Below are positions 44,024 through 53,603 of a DNA stretch of 64,000 bases, piece after piece. The position numbers and the translations under genes are program-made. The DNA is from JACVRW01 sp963728155 (GTDB lineage: Bacteria > Actinomycetota > Thermoleophilia > Solirubrobacterales > Thermoleophilaceae): positions 1-64,000 of the forward strand of contig CAVSJF010000007.1 in NCBI GenBank assembly GCA_963728155.1, read 5' to 3'. Every line of letters starts with the position of its first letter. Positions within the stretch are counted from its first letter, which is position 1. A model generated the notes under the pieces. The model was given only the letters and a program-made list of their open reading frames with translations. It made no database searches and was not told where the DNA came from.

Positions 44024-45844
44024 ATGGCCCGCCCGGTCGTCCAGGCGGTGTTCGCCCTGCTCGTGGTCGCGACCATCGCCGCTTTCTTTGCCACGCAGCA
44101 GCTCAAGAGCGAGGTGCCGTTGGTGATCCGCTTCGCCGCAAAGCCGAAGCAGTTCTCCCCGAACGCGGACGGTGTGCGCGACCAGGCTCGCGTCGGCTTC
44201 GATCTCTCCGAGCCGGCCAGCGTCTCCTTCTCGATCATGGACAGCGAGGGCAACGAGATCCGGCGCCTGGTCGACAACCGGGAGCTCGCGGGCGACGAGA
44301 AGCACCGCTTCTCCTGGGATGGGCGAGACGACGCGGGCGAGCCGGTGCCCGAGGGGGTCTACCGAATGCGGGTGATCCGCCGCGACGAGGGACGCATCGT
44401 CGACTCGTTCAAGCGGGTGCGCGTGGACCGCACACCGCCGCGGGTGCGCATGGCCTCGGCGGAGCCCGGCGTCATCGCCCCGCGCGAGCCGGGCCAGGCT
44501 CCCGAGGTGACCCTGCGCTACGAGGGGCCGCCCAACAACGCGCCCGAGTTCCGCGTGTTTCGCACCGACGACGCCGCGCGCCCCCACGTCGTGCGCCGCT
44601 TCCGCGGCGATGGACGGACCGGCATCTGGCGAGGCGAGGTGGCCACCGGCCCCAACCGGACCGGACCGGCAGCGGACGGCGACTACGCCTTCACCGTGTC
44701 GGTGCGCGACCGGGCGGGCAACCTCGCGGTGGCTCCGGCCGAGGTGCCGCGCCGCGCGCAGGCCCGGCCCGGAACGGGAGTGGCCGTGCGCAGCTTCACC
44801 CTGCAGGGCCCGCTCGGCGTGTTGGCGCCGGGATCGCGTGCGGTGCTCGAGGCCGGACCGATCGACCGCTCGATCAACTTCGCGCTGTCGCGCTTCGGCG
44901 ACCCCGAGGCGATCCGCAGCGGCGAGCGGATCGGCGGGCGCTTTCGCGTGAGCATCCCGCGCGATACCCGCACGGGGGTCTACCTGGTGCGGGTGAGGGC
45001 GGGGCGCCATCGCGCCGTCTGGCCGCTGGCGGTGGCCGGCCTTCCCCAGAGCCGCCGCGCCGCCGAGCGACCGCGCCCGCTCGTCGTCCTGCCGGTGATG
45101 ACCTGGCAGGGCCTGAACCCCGTCGACGACGACCTCGACGGCTTCGCGGACACCCTTCCCGCCGGCGGGGAGGCGCGCCTCGACCGGCCGTTTCGCGACG
45201 GCGGGCTGCCCGCGAGCTTTCGCTCGGAGGCGGCCCCGCTGCTGAGCTACCTCGAGCGCGAGGGCTTGGCCTACGACCTGACCACCGACCTCTCGCTCGC
45301 CCGCGGAGAGGGCCCGGCGCTCGGCAACGCGCCGGGCGCGGCCTTCGCCGGCAGCGCCGTCTGGCTCACCGAAGCGCTCCTGCGCCGCCTGCGCACGCAG
45401 GTCACCGACGGGCTGAGCGTGGCCTCGTTCGGCGTCGGCTCCTTCCGGCGCACCGTCGAGCTCCGCGGCGAGCGGATGGTCGATCCCAGCCGGCGCCGCC
45501 GGGTCGACGCCTTCGGGGAGGCGACCTCCCTGCTGCGCACCTCCGCCGCCCCGCTGACCGTGTTCGAGGATGGCCTCGGCATCTTCGAGGGCCTCGATTC
45601 CTTCGTCGGCGACTTCACCGAGTTCGAGCAGTCCCAGAGCCTCCCCAGCGACGCGCGCACGATCGCCACCGCGGGGCGCGACCCGGGCCAGCCCGCTTTC
45701 GTGGCCTACGGCCTCGAGGGCGGCCTCGTGATTCGCACGGGCACGCCGCAGTGGTCGGGAGAGCTCGAGGAGGCGGCGCTGAGCGAAGAGGTGCCCGCCG
45801 TGACCAGGCGCATCTGGCGCCTGCTGGCTCGTGAAAATCGGTAG
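44024..45844 (+). CDS. Membrane-anchored protein with FlgD-Ig-like and DMFase-beta-like regions
   Basis: 606 residues in one frame. N-terminal anchor PVVQAVFALLVVATIAAFFA, then an FlgD-like Ig fold (FSPNADGVRDQARVGFDLSE, SWDGRDDAGEPVPEGVYRMR). A second beta-rich part with YAFTVSVRDRAGNLAV follows, and a C-terminal globular region (PVMTWQGLNPVDDDLDGFAD, YLEREGLAYDLTTDLSLA) that recalls N,N-dimethylformamidase beta-like domains. No catalytic set recognised. Likely faces outward. ATG at 44024 is 45 bases from the divergent GT4 start. Confidence 0.7.
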   Translation: MARPVVQAVFALLVVATIAAFFATQQLKSEVPLVIRFAAKPKQFSPNADGVRDQARVGFDLSEPASVSFSIMDSEGNEIRRLVDNRELAGDEKHRFSWDGRDDAGEPVPEGVYRMRVIRRDEGRIVDSFKRVRVDRTPPRVRMASAEPGVIAPREPGQAPEVTLRYEGPPNNAPEFRVFRTDDAARPHVVRRFRGDGRTGIWRGEVATGPNRTGPAADGDYAFTVSVRDRAGNLAVAPAEVPRRAQARPGTGVAVRSFTLQGPLGVLAPGSRAVLEAGPIDRSINFALSRFGDPEAIRSGERIGGRFRVSIPRDTRTGVYLVRVRAGRHRAVWPLAVAGLPQSRRAAERPRPLVVLPVMTWQGLNPVDDDLDGFADTLPAGGEARLDRPFRDGGLPASFRSEAAPLLSYLEREGLAYDLTTDLSLARGEGPALGNAPGAAFAGSAVWLTEALLRRLRTQVTDGLSVASFGVGSFRRTVELRGERMVDPSRRRRVDAFGEATSLLRTSAAPLTVFEDGLGIFEGLDSFVGDFTEFEQSQSLPSDARTIATAGRDPGQPAFVAYGLEGGLVIRTGTPQWSGELEEAALSEEVPAVTRRIWRLLARENR

Positions 45845-45879
45845 ATGCTGTTCCCGCGGCGTTCACTAGCCTGGCCCGG

Positions 45880-47208
45880 GTGTACCTACGACGCCGACTA
45901 GTCGCCGGCGGCGTACTCCTCGCTGTCCTGATCGGGATCGGCGTCGGTGTGTACGTCTACCAGCAGGAGAAGGAGCCGATCGAGAAGCGCGGATCGGCCT
46001 CTGAGGAGTTCGTGACCAGCGACGAGCCCGAACCGCCGCCTCCGCCGCCCAAGCGGGAGAACCCGCGCCCGTGGCCCACCTACAGCTTCGACGACGCGCG
46101 CACGCACATCTCGCCGTACGACCACCGGCCCCCCTACCGGCGCCTCTGGCAGATCGACGCGCACGACACGCTCGAGTTCCCGCCCTCGATCGGCTACGGG
46201 CGCGTCTACCTGGCCCAGCAGAAGGGCCTCTTCTTCGCGCTCGACGCCAAGACAGGCAAGGTCGACTGGAAGAAGAGCAACGGCCGCTGCGCGGCGTCGT
46301 CGCCGACGATCGGCAAGAACGTCGTCTACCAGGCCTACATGCACCCCGTCGAGTGCCTCCAGGACCAGTCCGGGGCCGACGGTTACCTGGTGGCCTGGGA
46401 TGCCGACACGGGGCGCGAGCGTTGGCGATTTAAGTCCGCGCCCATCGAGTCGTCGCCGCTGCTCAAGGGCGGGCGGCTCTTCTTCGGCTCGTGGGACGGC
46501 GGCGTCTATGCGATCAACGCGCAGAACGGCAAGCGCATCTGGCGCTTCGGAGCCGACGACCAGGTCAACACCTCGGCCGCCTACTCGAACGGCCGCATCT
46601 ACATCGCCAGCGACGGCGGCACGCTCTACTCGCTCAGCGCCAAGACCGGGAAGCTCTTATGGAGCGCCCAGTCGCAATCGCGCTTCGGCTCGCGCGAGTT
46701 CTGGTACGCGACCCCGACGGTGGCCTACGGGCGGGTCTACATCGGCAACACCGACGGCACGATGTACGTGTACGGAGCCAAGAGCGGCAAGCTGCTCTGG
46801 GCCCGGCCGCTCGGCTCCTACATCTACGGAGCGGCCGCCGTGTACGAGCGCAAGGTGTTCGTCGGGACCTACGACGGCCAGTTCTACGCCCTCGATGCGG
46901 CCACCGGCGACACGGTCTGGCAGATCGAGGCCCAGGGTGCGGTACACGCCGCCCCGACGGTGATGGACGGCCTGGTCTATTACGCGGTCTGCTCGACCTG
47001 CGGATCCGAGGCCCAGCGCGCCGTGGCGAGCGGGCCCGACGCCACTTACGCTGTGCGGGTGCGCGACGGCAAGCGCGCGTGGCGCTTCGCGGCGGGTAAG
47101 TACGCCAACCCGATCGTGGCGGACGGCGACCGCGTGTATCTCACCGGGCGCTCGCAGCAGTACGCGCTGGCGCCGCGCAAGAAGCGCAAGCGCAGCGATC
47201 AGCGCTAG
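45880..47208 (+). CDS. Membrane-anchored PQQ-like beta-propeller protein
   Basis: 442 residues from GTG at 45880. One N-terminal helix (VAGGVLLAVLIGIGVGVYVY), a Pro-rich spacer (PEPPPPPPKRENPRPWP) and at least six propeller blades with the A-x-D-x-x-T-G-K/R-x-x-W signature (ALDAKTGKVDWKK, AWDADTGRERWRF, AINAQNGKRIWRF, SLSAKTGKLLW, ALDAATGDTVWQI). BamB-like or PQQ-like repeat protein; no evidence for a PQQ dehydrogenase active site. Follows the FlgD-like gene by 35 bases, so both may form an envelope unit. Confidence 0.85.
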   Translation: MYLRRRLVAGGVLLAVLIGIGVGVYVYQQEKEPIEKRGSASEEFVTSDEPEPPPPPPKRENPRPWPTYSFDDARTHISPYDHRPPYRRLWQIDAHDTLEFPPSIGYGRVYLAQQKGLFFALDAKTGKVDWKKSNGRCAASSPTIGKNVVYQAYMHPVECLQDQSGADGYLVAWDADTGRERWRFKSAPIESSPLLKGGRLFFGSWDGGVYAINAQNGKRIWRFGADDQVNTSAAYSNGRIYIASDGGTLYSLSAKTGKLLWSAQSQSRFGSREFWYATPTVAYGRVYIGNTDGTMYVYGAKSGKLLWARPLGSYIYGAAAVYERKVFVGTYDGQFYALDAATGDTVWQIEAQGAVHAAPTVMDGLVYYAVCSTCGSEAQRAVASGPDATYAVRVRDGKRAWRFAAGKYANPIVADGDRVYLTGRSQQYALAPRKKRKRSDQR

Positions 47209-47219
47209 GTTGCAAAGCG

Positions 47220-47501
47220 ATGGTCCTCTACACCTGCGGGTCGAAGAAGGCCGGTCCCGGGTTCGCGCATCCGTGCGCCAAGGCGGGCAAGGCACTCGAT
47301 GCGGCGGGCCACCACTACGAGCTGAAGACCGTGGGCGGCTACCGGCTCGCGCCCTGGAGCTGGGGCAACCGGGCCAAGGACCGGGCCGAGATCAGGAGGC
47401 TCAGCGGCACCAACGAGGTGCCGGTGCTGGTGCTCGACGACGGCGTGGTCGTGTCCGGTTCCGGCGCGATCGCGCGCTGGGCCCAGGAGCACCCGGCCTA
47501 G
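47220..47501 (+). CDS. Glutathione S-transferase N-terminal-domain protein
   Basis: 93 residues, thioredoxin fold only. MVLYTCGSKKAGPGFAHPCA carries a Cys at the usual redox position, then LDAAGHHYELKTVGGY, NEVPVLVLDDGVVVSGSGAI with the cis-Pro and the Ser-rich glutathione-site motif. The helical C-terminal GST domain is missing. The family is common in actinobacteria that lack glutathione, so the thiol partner is unclear. The stop shares CTAG with the convergent hydrolase. Confidence 0.8.
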   Translation: MVLYTCGSKKAGPGFAHPCAKAGKALDAAGHHYELKTVGGYRLAPWSWGNRAKDRAEIRRLSGTNEVPVLVLDDGVVVSGSGAIARWAQEHPA

Positions 47502-48073
47502 GGTCGCTCCTCGAGAAAGGCGGCGATGCGCTCGGTCACCTCGCCCAGCACCTCGAGCGACGCCAGCGGGTCGCCCTCCACCTGCAGCGAGTGATCGAGC
47601 CCGTCGAGCTCCAGCGTCTCAAGCAGGCCGTTTCGCGGGGTTTCGCCGCCCGCCCAGGTCGCATCCGCGCTGCTGCCGATCAGCAGCGCGGGCGCGGTCG
47701 CCGCCTCCAGTCCGGCCACCACATCGGGCCGCACCAAGAGCGGAGTGAGCCATACGGCCGCCAGCTCCCGTTCTGCCACCAGCGGCGCGGCGGCGCTGCC
47801 CAGCGACTTGCCTGCGACCACGACATGCTCGGCCTCCGCGGCCGCGAGAGCGCTCTGCGCTCGCTCGCGCATCCACGCGAACGGATCGGCGTCTCCGGGC
47901 GCTCGCTCGCTCACCTCGAGCACCGACCAGCCCGCCGCCTGCGCCGCCTCGCGGGCGAACCACAGCAGCGGAGCCTGGCTGAAGTAGCGGACACCAGGGA
48001 GCAGCACGACGCAGCGCTCCGGGTCGCCCTCGTGGAGTAGGGCCTCACCCGGACTGAGGTCGAGCGAACGCAT
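47498..48073 (-). CDS. Small alpha/beta-hydrolase
   Basis: 191 residues. VVLLPGVRYFSQAPLLWFAR, nucleophile elbow VVAGKSLGSAAAP (Ser), LLIGSSADATWAG with a likely acid, and GLDHSLQVEGDP with a His. A compact alpha/beta hydrolase of unknown substrate. ATG at 48071-48073 overlaps the last 29 bases of the upstream membrane glycosyltransferase. One clean frame. Confidence 0.78.
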   Translation of the reverse strand: MRSLDLSPGEALLHEGDPERCVVLLPGVRYFSQAPLLWFAREAAQAAGWSVLEVSERAPGDADPFAWMRERAQSALAAAEAEHVVVAGKSLGSAAAPLVAERELAAVWLTPLLVRPDVVAGLEAATAPALLIGSSADATWAGGETPRNGLLETLELDGLDHSLQVEGDPLASLEVLGEVTERIAAFLEERP

Positions 48074-49391
48074 CGCGCGAGGCTACCGCCAGCAGGGCGG
48101 CGATCACCGCTCCGGTCATGGGCCACACCAGGTAGTAGTTGTTGAACGCCCGGCCGATGAACATCAGCCACAGGATCGACACCGAGAAGGCGGCCGCCGC
48201 CAGCCAGAGCTCAGGCCGGCGGCGCTGGGCGATCAGCAGCCCGGCGGTGAGCGGCAGCCAGGTCAACACGGCGAGCAGCCCGAAGGGGTAGGCGCCGTTT
48301 CGGTCGGCCACCACGCCCGTCTCGACGAGGATGGCCGACAGCCCGTAGCCCACGATCCGGTACGTGCCGGCGCCGTAGCGGATCGTGTCCTCGTAGAAGC
48401 TCACCGGACCGGCGAGCAAGAAGGGCAGGACGCTCACGGCGATCACCGCGCTGAAGGCCACGGCCGCGCGCCTCAGCTGGGCGCCGCGCGCGCCCATCGA
48501 CCAGATCATCAGGGCCAGGAACGGCAGGGCCACGAGCGCGAACTGCTTGAGCAGGATCGCCCCGGCCAAGCTGGCCGCCGCCCAACCGAAGTTGCGCCGC
48601 GAGGCCAGTGCGAAGGCCAGTACGAGCAGCAGCAGGCTGGGGGCGTCGTTCTGCCCGAACCAGGCCGAGCGCACGGCGATCGGGTTGCACACCAGCAGGG
48701 CACCGAGCGCGAGCCGTACCGCGAGCGGCCCCCTGAAGGCGAGGGCCGCCGCCAGCATCGCGAGGTTGCAGACGAGCACGAGCAGGCGGTAGTCGTCGAA
48801 GGGTTCGGGGAGGACCCGCCACACCGCGGCGGTGATAACCGACCCGGGGAAGTAGGCGAAGTGCTCCAGTGCGACCTCGCGTTCGCGCACCCGCTCGGAG
48901 ACGCTCCCGTCTCGCGTGTAGAAGCGCTCCAGCCCCGAGCGCTTGTAGTCGTGCCCGTACGGGTTGTCCAGGTCGAGCAGCAGCTCACCGCCGAGCTCGA
49001 CCTGGTAGGTCGAGTCGTTGGTGAAGAACCACGGTGCGGTCGAGTCGCGCAGGCCGAGCTGGAGCAGCGTGGCCGGGGCGGTCAGCAGCAGCCCCACGGC
49101 CAGCACCAGACCCACCGCCATCCATCGCGGCCAGGCGCGCGGCCGGACGATCAGGAGCACCGCGGCCGCGCCGCACGCGAGCCCGGCGAGGAAGGCACAG
49201 GCCCGCGGGATGCCCAGGTCGTACTCGTCCCCGGCGGCGCTGACGAGCGGCCCGAGCGGCCCCTGGGGATCGATCGTGCCGGGGCGGAAGGGCCAGGGGT
49301 CGGAGCCGAGCTCCGGCAGGTTGATGGCGACGAAGAAGAAGAGCACGCCCACGAGCGCCCAGGCGCCGCGCTGGCTCAGCTCCTCCTTCAC
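48045..49391 (-). CDS. Polytopic membrane glycosyltransferase-like protein (GT-C/GT87 type)
   Basis: 448 residues with about 11 hydrophobic helices. The long first outer loop contains DSTYQVELGGELLLDLDNPY and GHDYKRSGLERFY, and a later loop reads AWFGQNDAPSLLLLVLAFAL, with acidic residues as in polyprenyl-phosphate-sugar-dependent GT-C enzymes (mannosyl or arabinosyl transferases). Assignment to GT87-like rests on topology and these motifs only. GTG at 49389-49391 overlaps the upstream ligase stop (GTGA). Confidence 0.75.
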   Translation of the reverse strand: MKEELSQRGAWALVGVLFFFVAINLPELGSDPWPFRPGTIDPQGPLGPLVSAAGDEYDLGIPRACAFLAGLACGAAAVLLIVRPRAWPRWMAVGLVLAVGLLLTAPATLLQLGLRDSTAPWFFTNDSTYQVELGGELLLDLDNPYGHDYKRSGLERFYTRDGSVSERVREREVALEHFAYFPGSVITAAVWRVLPEPFDDYRLLVLVCNLAMLAAALAFRGPLAVRLALGALLVCNPIAVRSAWFGQNDAPSLLLLVLAFALASRRNFGWAAASLAGAILLKQFALVALPFLALMIWSMGARGAQLRRAAVAFSAVIAVSVLPFLLAGPVSFYEDTIRYGAGTYRIVGYGLSAILVETGVVADRNGAYPFGLLAVLTWLPLTAGLLIAQRRRPELWLAAAAFSVSILWLMFIGRAFNNYYLVWPMTGAVIAALLAVASRDAFARPQSG

Positions 49392-50902
49392 GGCGAGCCC
49401 GCCGCGGCACGCCGGCGCGAGCGCTCGGCGGCGGGCCGGTGGGCCTCCTGCCAGGTGAGCCAGCCCGCCGCGACACCGAACACGAGCCAGGTGATCGGGT
49501 CCTCGAGGAAGCCGCTGTAGAAGAGCGCGTGCACGAACAGCGCGAGAAAGGAGGCGCCCAGCGCCAGCCCCAGGGCGTCGTCGCCTCGGTACACGGAGAT
49601 GATCAGCCGCACGCCGCCGAACAACAGCCACGCGTACAGCAGCAGCCCGATCACGCCCAGCTCCGCGGCGACGGTCAGGGGGGTCGTGTGCGAGACGAAT
49701 GCCGGCGTGGGCTGGTCGCTGTCCGCCAGGCGGCGGCTCGCGCGCGGCTGCCCTCCGATACCCACCCCGAGCACCGGGTCCTCCTTGACCACTTCGAGCG
49801 TCTCCTCGACGCGCTCGGTACGGTCGCTCGTGATGCGGTTGATCGACTGCTTGCCGTCGATCAGCTCGTAGGCCAGGAAGGCGCCGGCCGCCAGGGCGGC
49901 CACCAGCGCCAGCACTCCCACCGCGCGCCGCACGCGGCGGTCGCCGGTCACCAGTGCGAGCGCGAGCGTGACCAGCAGCAGGGCGGCCATGCTCGACTGC
50001 GAGTAGGAGAACAGCAGCCCCGCCCACATCAGCACCGTCAGGCCCACGAGCGGCCACGTGCGCCAGCGCCGTGCGGCCAGCAGCGAGAGGGCCACGCAGA
50101 GGCCGAGCACGACGTGGCGCCCGTACAGGCTCGGGTCGCCGAACAGCGACGTGACCCGGAAGTAGTCGGTGTTCGCGTTGGACACGGCGAGGTTGGGCGC
50201 ATAGAAGAAGAGCTCGTGGGTTGCCGCCTGCCAGAGCCCGACCAGGGCGAACACCGAGGCGAGCGCCAGCGCCACCGCGGCCAGCGCGCGCGGCACGAAG
50301 GCGGGGAACTCGGCGCGGGCCAGCGCGGCCAGGAGCACGACGAAGGGCAACGTGAAGTAGGCCAGCAGATTGGTGCCCGCACGCACGTCGTCGGCCCACA
50401 GCAGCGACAGGAACGCGAAGGCGAAGAAGGCGGCCGCCGGTAGCGCGAGCGCGGGTGGGAGTGCGCGCAGGGGCCGGTCGCGCAGGGCGCGCCAGCACAG
50501 GGCCGCCGTGGCGGCCGCCAGCACGAAGTACAGCGGGAGCAGCCTTCCCAGGCGCCCGTCGTCGGCGATCGACACGAGAAAGCTGCTCGAGGAGTCGAAG
50601 GCGATCGGCGGCCGGAAGGGCGCCGCCAGGAGCACGGCGATGGGCACCCAGGCCGGGCGCCGGGCGAGCAGCGCCGCCGCGGCCCCGAGCACCACGAGGC
50701 CGACCACGCCGGCGCCCGCTCCGGCGGGGCTCGAGAGCTTGTCGAGCGTGCCGCCGCCGAGCGACAGGGCGAGCCCGGCCTCCGCCCCGGCCAGCAGCAC
50801 GAATCCGCCCAGCAGGGTGAACCGCCCGCGGGCGAGCAGAACCAGGATCGAGCCGAGTGCGCCCGCTACCGCGGCCAGCTGGGCGGTGTCAGCGTGCTCC
50901 AC
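49388..50902 (-). CDS. O-antigen ligase/polymerase-like membrane protein
   Basis: 504 residues, about 12 helices. The Wzy_C/WaaL signature region is visible: VTSLFGDPSLYGRHVVLGLC, SYSQSSMAALLLVTLALALV, a large loop with LEVVKEDPVLGVGIGGQPRAS and FVSHTTPLTVAAELGVIGLL (His in the conserved H-N/T position). Joins or polymerises lipid-linked glycans on the outer face. GTG at 50900-50902 overlaps the GT2 stop by 14 bases. In a Gram-positive-type cell this suggests export and ligation of a surface polysaccharide. Confidence 0.85.
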   Translation of the reverse strand: MEHADTAQLAAVAGALGSILVLLARGRFTLLGGFVLLAGAEAGLALSLGGGTLDKLSSPAGAGAGVVGLVVLGAAAALLARRPAWVPIAVLLAAPFRPPIAFDSSSSFLVSIADDGRLGRLLPLYFVLAAATAALCWRALRDRPLRALPPALALPAAAFFAFAFLSLLWADDVRAGTNLLAYFTLPFVVLLAALARAEFPAFVPRALAAVALALASVFALVGLWQAATHELFFYAPNLAVSNANTDYFRVTSLFGDPSLYGRHVVLGLCVALSLLAARRWRTWPLVGLTVLMWAGLLFSYSQSSMAALLLVTLALALVTGDRRVRRAVGVLALVAALAAGAFLAYELIDGKQSINRITSDRTERVEETLEVVKEDPVLGVGIGGQPRASRRLADSDQPTPAFVSHTTPLTVAAELGVIGLLLYAWLLFGGVRLIISVYRGDDALGLALGASFLALFVHALFYSGFLEDPITWLVFGVAAGWLTWQEAHRPAAERSRRRAAAGSP

Positions 50903-51842
50903 CGTCCCGCACTCTATTTGCGTTGTAGGCGGCCGCGGCTTCGCGCAGGCCCGCGCCGCGCCGCGGGAAGAGCTGCTGGCGCGCATGCAGCAGATAGCGC
51001 CGCGGGTCGCGTCCCGGCAGCGCGACGGCCGCGAGCGCGCGAACGAGGTAGGCCCAGGTCCAGCAGATCGTCCACAGGAGGCGCGTGCCCGGCATGTCGT
51101 GCTTGCGGAAGTAGAGGTCGCGATTGCGGTGGAACTCGACGATCCGCCGGCGCATGGCGGCCGAGTCGGTCGAGAGCTGGTCGTGGTGAACGGCCCGGGC
51201 TCCCGGTACGAAGAGGATCTGCCGGCCGTCGTCGCGGAGGCGCTTGCAGAAGTCGGTCTCGTCGGAGTACACGAAGAAGTCCGGATCGAGCCAGCCGACC
51301 GCCTCCGCCGCCTCGCGGCGCACCAACATCGCGCTGGACTGGACCCATCCCACCTCGCGCACCGCGGGCCCCCGGCTCTGGACGGCGTAGCGGTCGTGGA
51401 GAAACAGCGCCGCGGCCAGCGCCCAGCCGGCGTCGGGCAGCTTCCAGGCGCAGGGCACCGGTGCGCCGCCGCTCTCGAGCAGCTGAGCCCCGGCCGCGGC
51501 GGCGAGGGGATTTCGCTCGAGCGCGTCGAGCAGGGCCCGCGCCGCCCCCTCGAGCAGCACCGAATCCTCGTTTAGGAGCAGGCAGAAGCGCCCCCGCGAT
51601 TCGCGTAGGAGCAGCGAATCGTTCTCCGCCTTGCCGCGGCGCAGGTCGAGTGCGAACAGGCGGGCGCCGGGAAAGCGATCGCGCACCGCGCTCGCCGACC
51701 CGTCGTCGGATGCGTTGTCGACCACGAGCAGCTCGTGTGCCACCCCGTCGGGGTGAGTGCGCTCGACGGCCTCCAGGCAGGCCAGCAGATCCTCGCGCCC
51801 GTTGGTGTTGACGACGCAATAGGAGAGCGTGATCTCGCTCAG
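50889..51842 (-). CDS. Glycosyltransferase family 2 (rhamnosyltransferase-like)
   Basis: About 317 residues, GT-A fold. LSYCVVNTNGREDLLACLEA, LLVVDNASDDGSASAV (first Asp), LLLNEDSVLLEGA (DxD-like), the acceptor block GWVQSSAMLVRREAAEAVGW, FFVYSDETDFCKRLRDDG, HDQLSTDSAAMRRRIVEFHR. Resembles WbbL-type rhamnosyl transferases. No ATG/GTG precedes the conserved start; CTG at 51840-51842, overlapping the upstream TGA (CTGA), gives the expected N-terminus SEITLSYC. Confidence 0.86.
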   Translation of the reverse strand: MSEITLSYCVVNTNGREDLLACLEAVERTHPDGVAHELLVVDNASDDGSASAVRDRFPGARLFALDLRRGKAENDSLLLRESRGRFCLLLNEDSVLLEGAARALLDALERNPLAAAAGAQLLESGGAPVPCAWKLPDAGWALAAALFLHDRYAVQSRGPAVREVGWVQSSAMLVRREAAEAVGWLDPDFFVYSDETDFCKRLRDDGRQILFVPGARAVHHDQLSTDSAAMRRRIVEFHRNRDLYFRKHDMPGTRLLWTICWTWAYLVRALAAVALPGRDPRRYLLHARQQLFPRRGAGLREAAAAYNANRVRDGGAR

Positions 51843-52982
51843 CGGTTCGCCGCCTCCTCGAGTACGGCCAGCGCCCGGTCGGCGAGCAGGTCGCGGTCGA
51901 ACTCGCGCTCGGCCAGCGCCCGCGCGTTCGCGCCCATTCGCGCCGCGTCGTCGGGATGGTCGCGAAGCCAGGCGATCTTGTCGGCCAGGTCGCGGGCGTC
52001 CCCCGCCCTCACGTACAGGCCGGCGTCGTTGTCCTCGACCAGCCTGCGCATCCAGCCGTCCATGTTCACGATCGCCGGCCGCCCGGCCGCGAATGTGTCG
52101 AAGAGCTTGTTGGGAGAGTTGGTGGCCAGCACGGGCACGTCCTTGAACACGGTCAGGCACGCGCTCGAGCGAGCGGCCAGCTCGGCCACCTCCTCCTTAC
52201 CGCGCCGCCGTGCCGCTGAAAATCACGTTCGCCGGGGCCGAGCGCTCGAGGCGCGCCCGGTGCTTCCCGTCGCCCATCAGCACGAACTCGACCCCGTCGA
52301 GGAGGCGCGCGGCCTCGACCACCGCGGTCAGGTCGTTGGCCTCGCCCATGGTGCCGAAGTAGCTGACCCGAAATCGCTCCGGCTCCGGTGCGACGTGGAA
52401 CAGATCCAGGTCCGCGCCGTTGGGCACGAGCGACACGCGTTCGGGCGGCGCGCCGGCCGCCACCACGCCGCGCTCGATCCCGGGTGAGAGCGCGATCACC
52501 CGAGTGGCGCGGCGCAATACGAGGCGCTCGAGCAGGCGCGCTGCCCGGCGCAGGAGGGGATTGCGCAGCGCCCCCATCTGAATCGGCGCCTCGGGCCAGA
52601 GGTCGCGCACCTCGAAAACGAGCGGAGCGCGCCAGCGGGCCGCGGCCGCCATCGCGGGGAGGGCCATGGTGAGCGGGGGTGACGTCGCATAGATCACGTC
52701 GGGCCGGGGTCCGCGCAGCGCGGTGGCGGTGGCGGCCAAGGCGAAGCGGGCGAAGGCCAGCATGCGCCGCGGGTAGGACGTGGCGGTTGCGCTCACGTAG
52801 TCCGCGTAGCCGCCCCGCACGCCCACGACCTCGATTCCTTCGACGTCCTCACGGCCCCCGGCCGCGGTTAGCATGCGCACGGCATGGCCGCGCGACACGA
52901 AGCGGCGCGCGAACTCGTACGAGCGCGTGCCTCCCGCTCCCGCGCGGGTGATGAAGAACTGGTGCAGGTACAGGATCCGCAT
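51839..52982 (-). CDS. Glycosyltransferase family 4 (WbuB-like)
   Basis: About 381 residues. MRILYLHQFFITRAGAGGTR, SYEFARRFVSRGHAVRMLTA, PDVIYATSPPLTMALPA, VFEVRDLWPEAPIQMGAL, VIALSPGIERGVV, VSLVPNGADLDLF, VSYFGTMGEANDLTAVV, then after the frameshift VFKDVPVLATNSPNKLFDTF. The break at 52199-52202 is a CGG/CGT site that creates a false TAA. ATG at 52980-52982. WbuB-type enzymes add N-acetyl aminosugars; donor unproven. Confidence 0.88.
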
Positions 52983-53008
52983 CGGGCAGGCCCGAACGCT
53001 AACCGCCG

Positions 53009-53591
53009 GTGCCGCGGGCACTAGACCTCATCATCGCGGCCATCGCCCTGATGGTCGTCTCGCCGCTGCTTGCGCTCGCCGGGCTTCTCACCAAGCTCGA
53101 GAGCCGCGGCCCGGTGTTCTATCGCCAGCGGCGGGTGGGCCTCGCCGGCCGGCCGTTCGAGCTGTGGAAGCTGCGCACCATGGTTCCGGGGGCGGAGAGC
53201 ATGGGCGCCGGGATCTACGTCGCTGCAGGGCGATCCCCGCATCACGCGCGTCGGCCGCCGGCTGCGGCGCTTCTCCCTCGACGAGCTGCCCAACCTGGTC
53301 AACGTGCTCAGGGGCGAGATGGCGATCGTCGGCCCGCGCCCGACCGTGCAGCAGCAGGTCGATCGCTACACCGAGCGCCAGCGCAGGCGCCTCGAGGTCA
53401 GGCCCGGCATCACGGGCTGGGCGCAGGTGAACGGGCGCGCGTCGCTGCCCTGGCCCGAGCGCATCGAGCTCGACGTCTGGTACGTGGAGCATCGCTCACC
53501 CGCGCTCGACCTGCGGATCCTGCTCAGGACCGTGCGCATGCTCGCATCCGGCCGCGGGCTCTACAGCGAGGAGCTCGAGCAGGGCTGGTGA
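53009..53591 (+). CDS. Undecaprenyl-phosphate sugar-1-phosphate transferase (bacterial sugar transferase)
   Basis: About 194 residues, the C-terminal catalytic module of the PglC/WcaJ/WbaP family. One N-terminal reentrant helix (LDLIIAAIALMVVSPLLALA), KLESRGPVFYRQRRVG, FELWKLRTMV, RRFSLDELPNLVNVLRGEMA, IVGPRPTVQQQVD, RPGITGWAQVNGRASLPW, ELDVWYVEHRS. Starts glycan assembly on the lipid carrier recycled by UppP. GTG at 53009. A GTC/GTG site at 53219-53222 adds one base. Confidence 0.92.
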
Positions 53592-53603
53592 GTGGAACCT
53601 CGC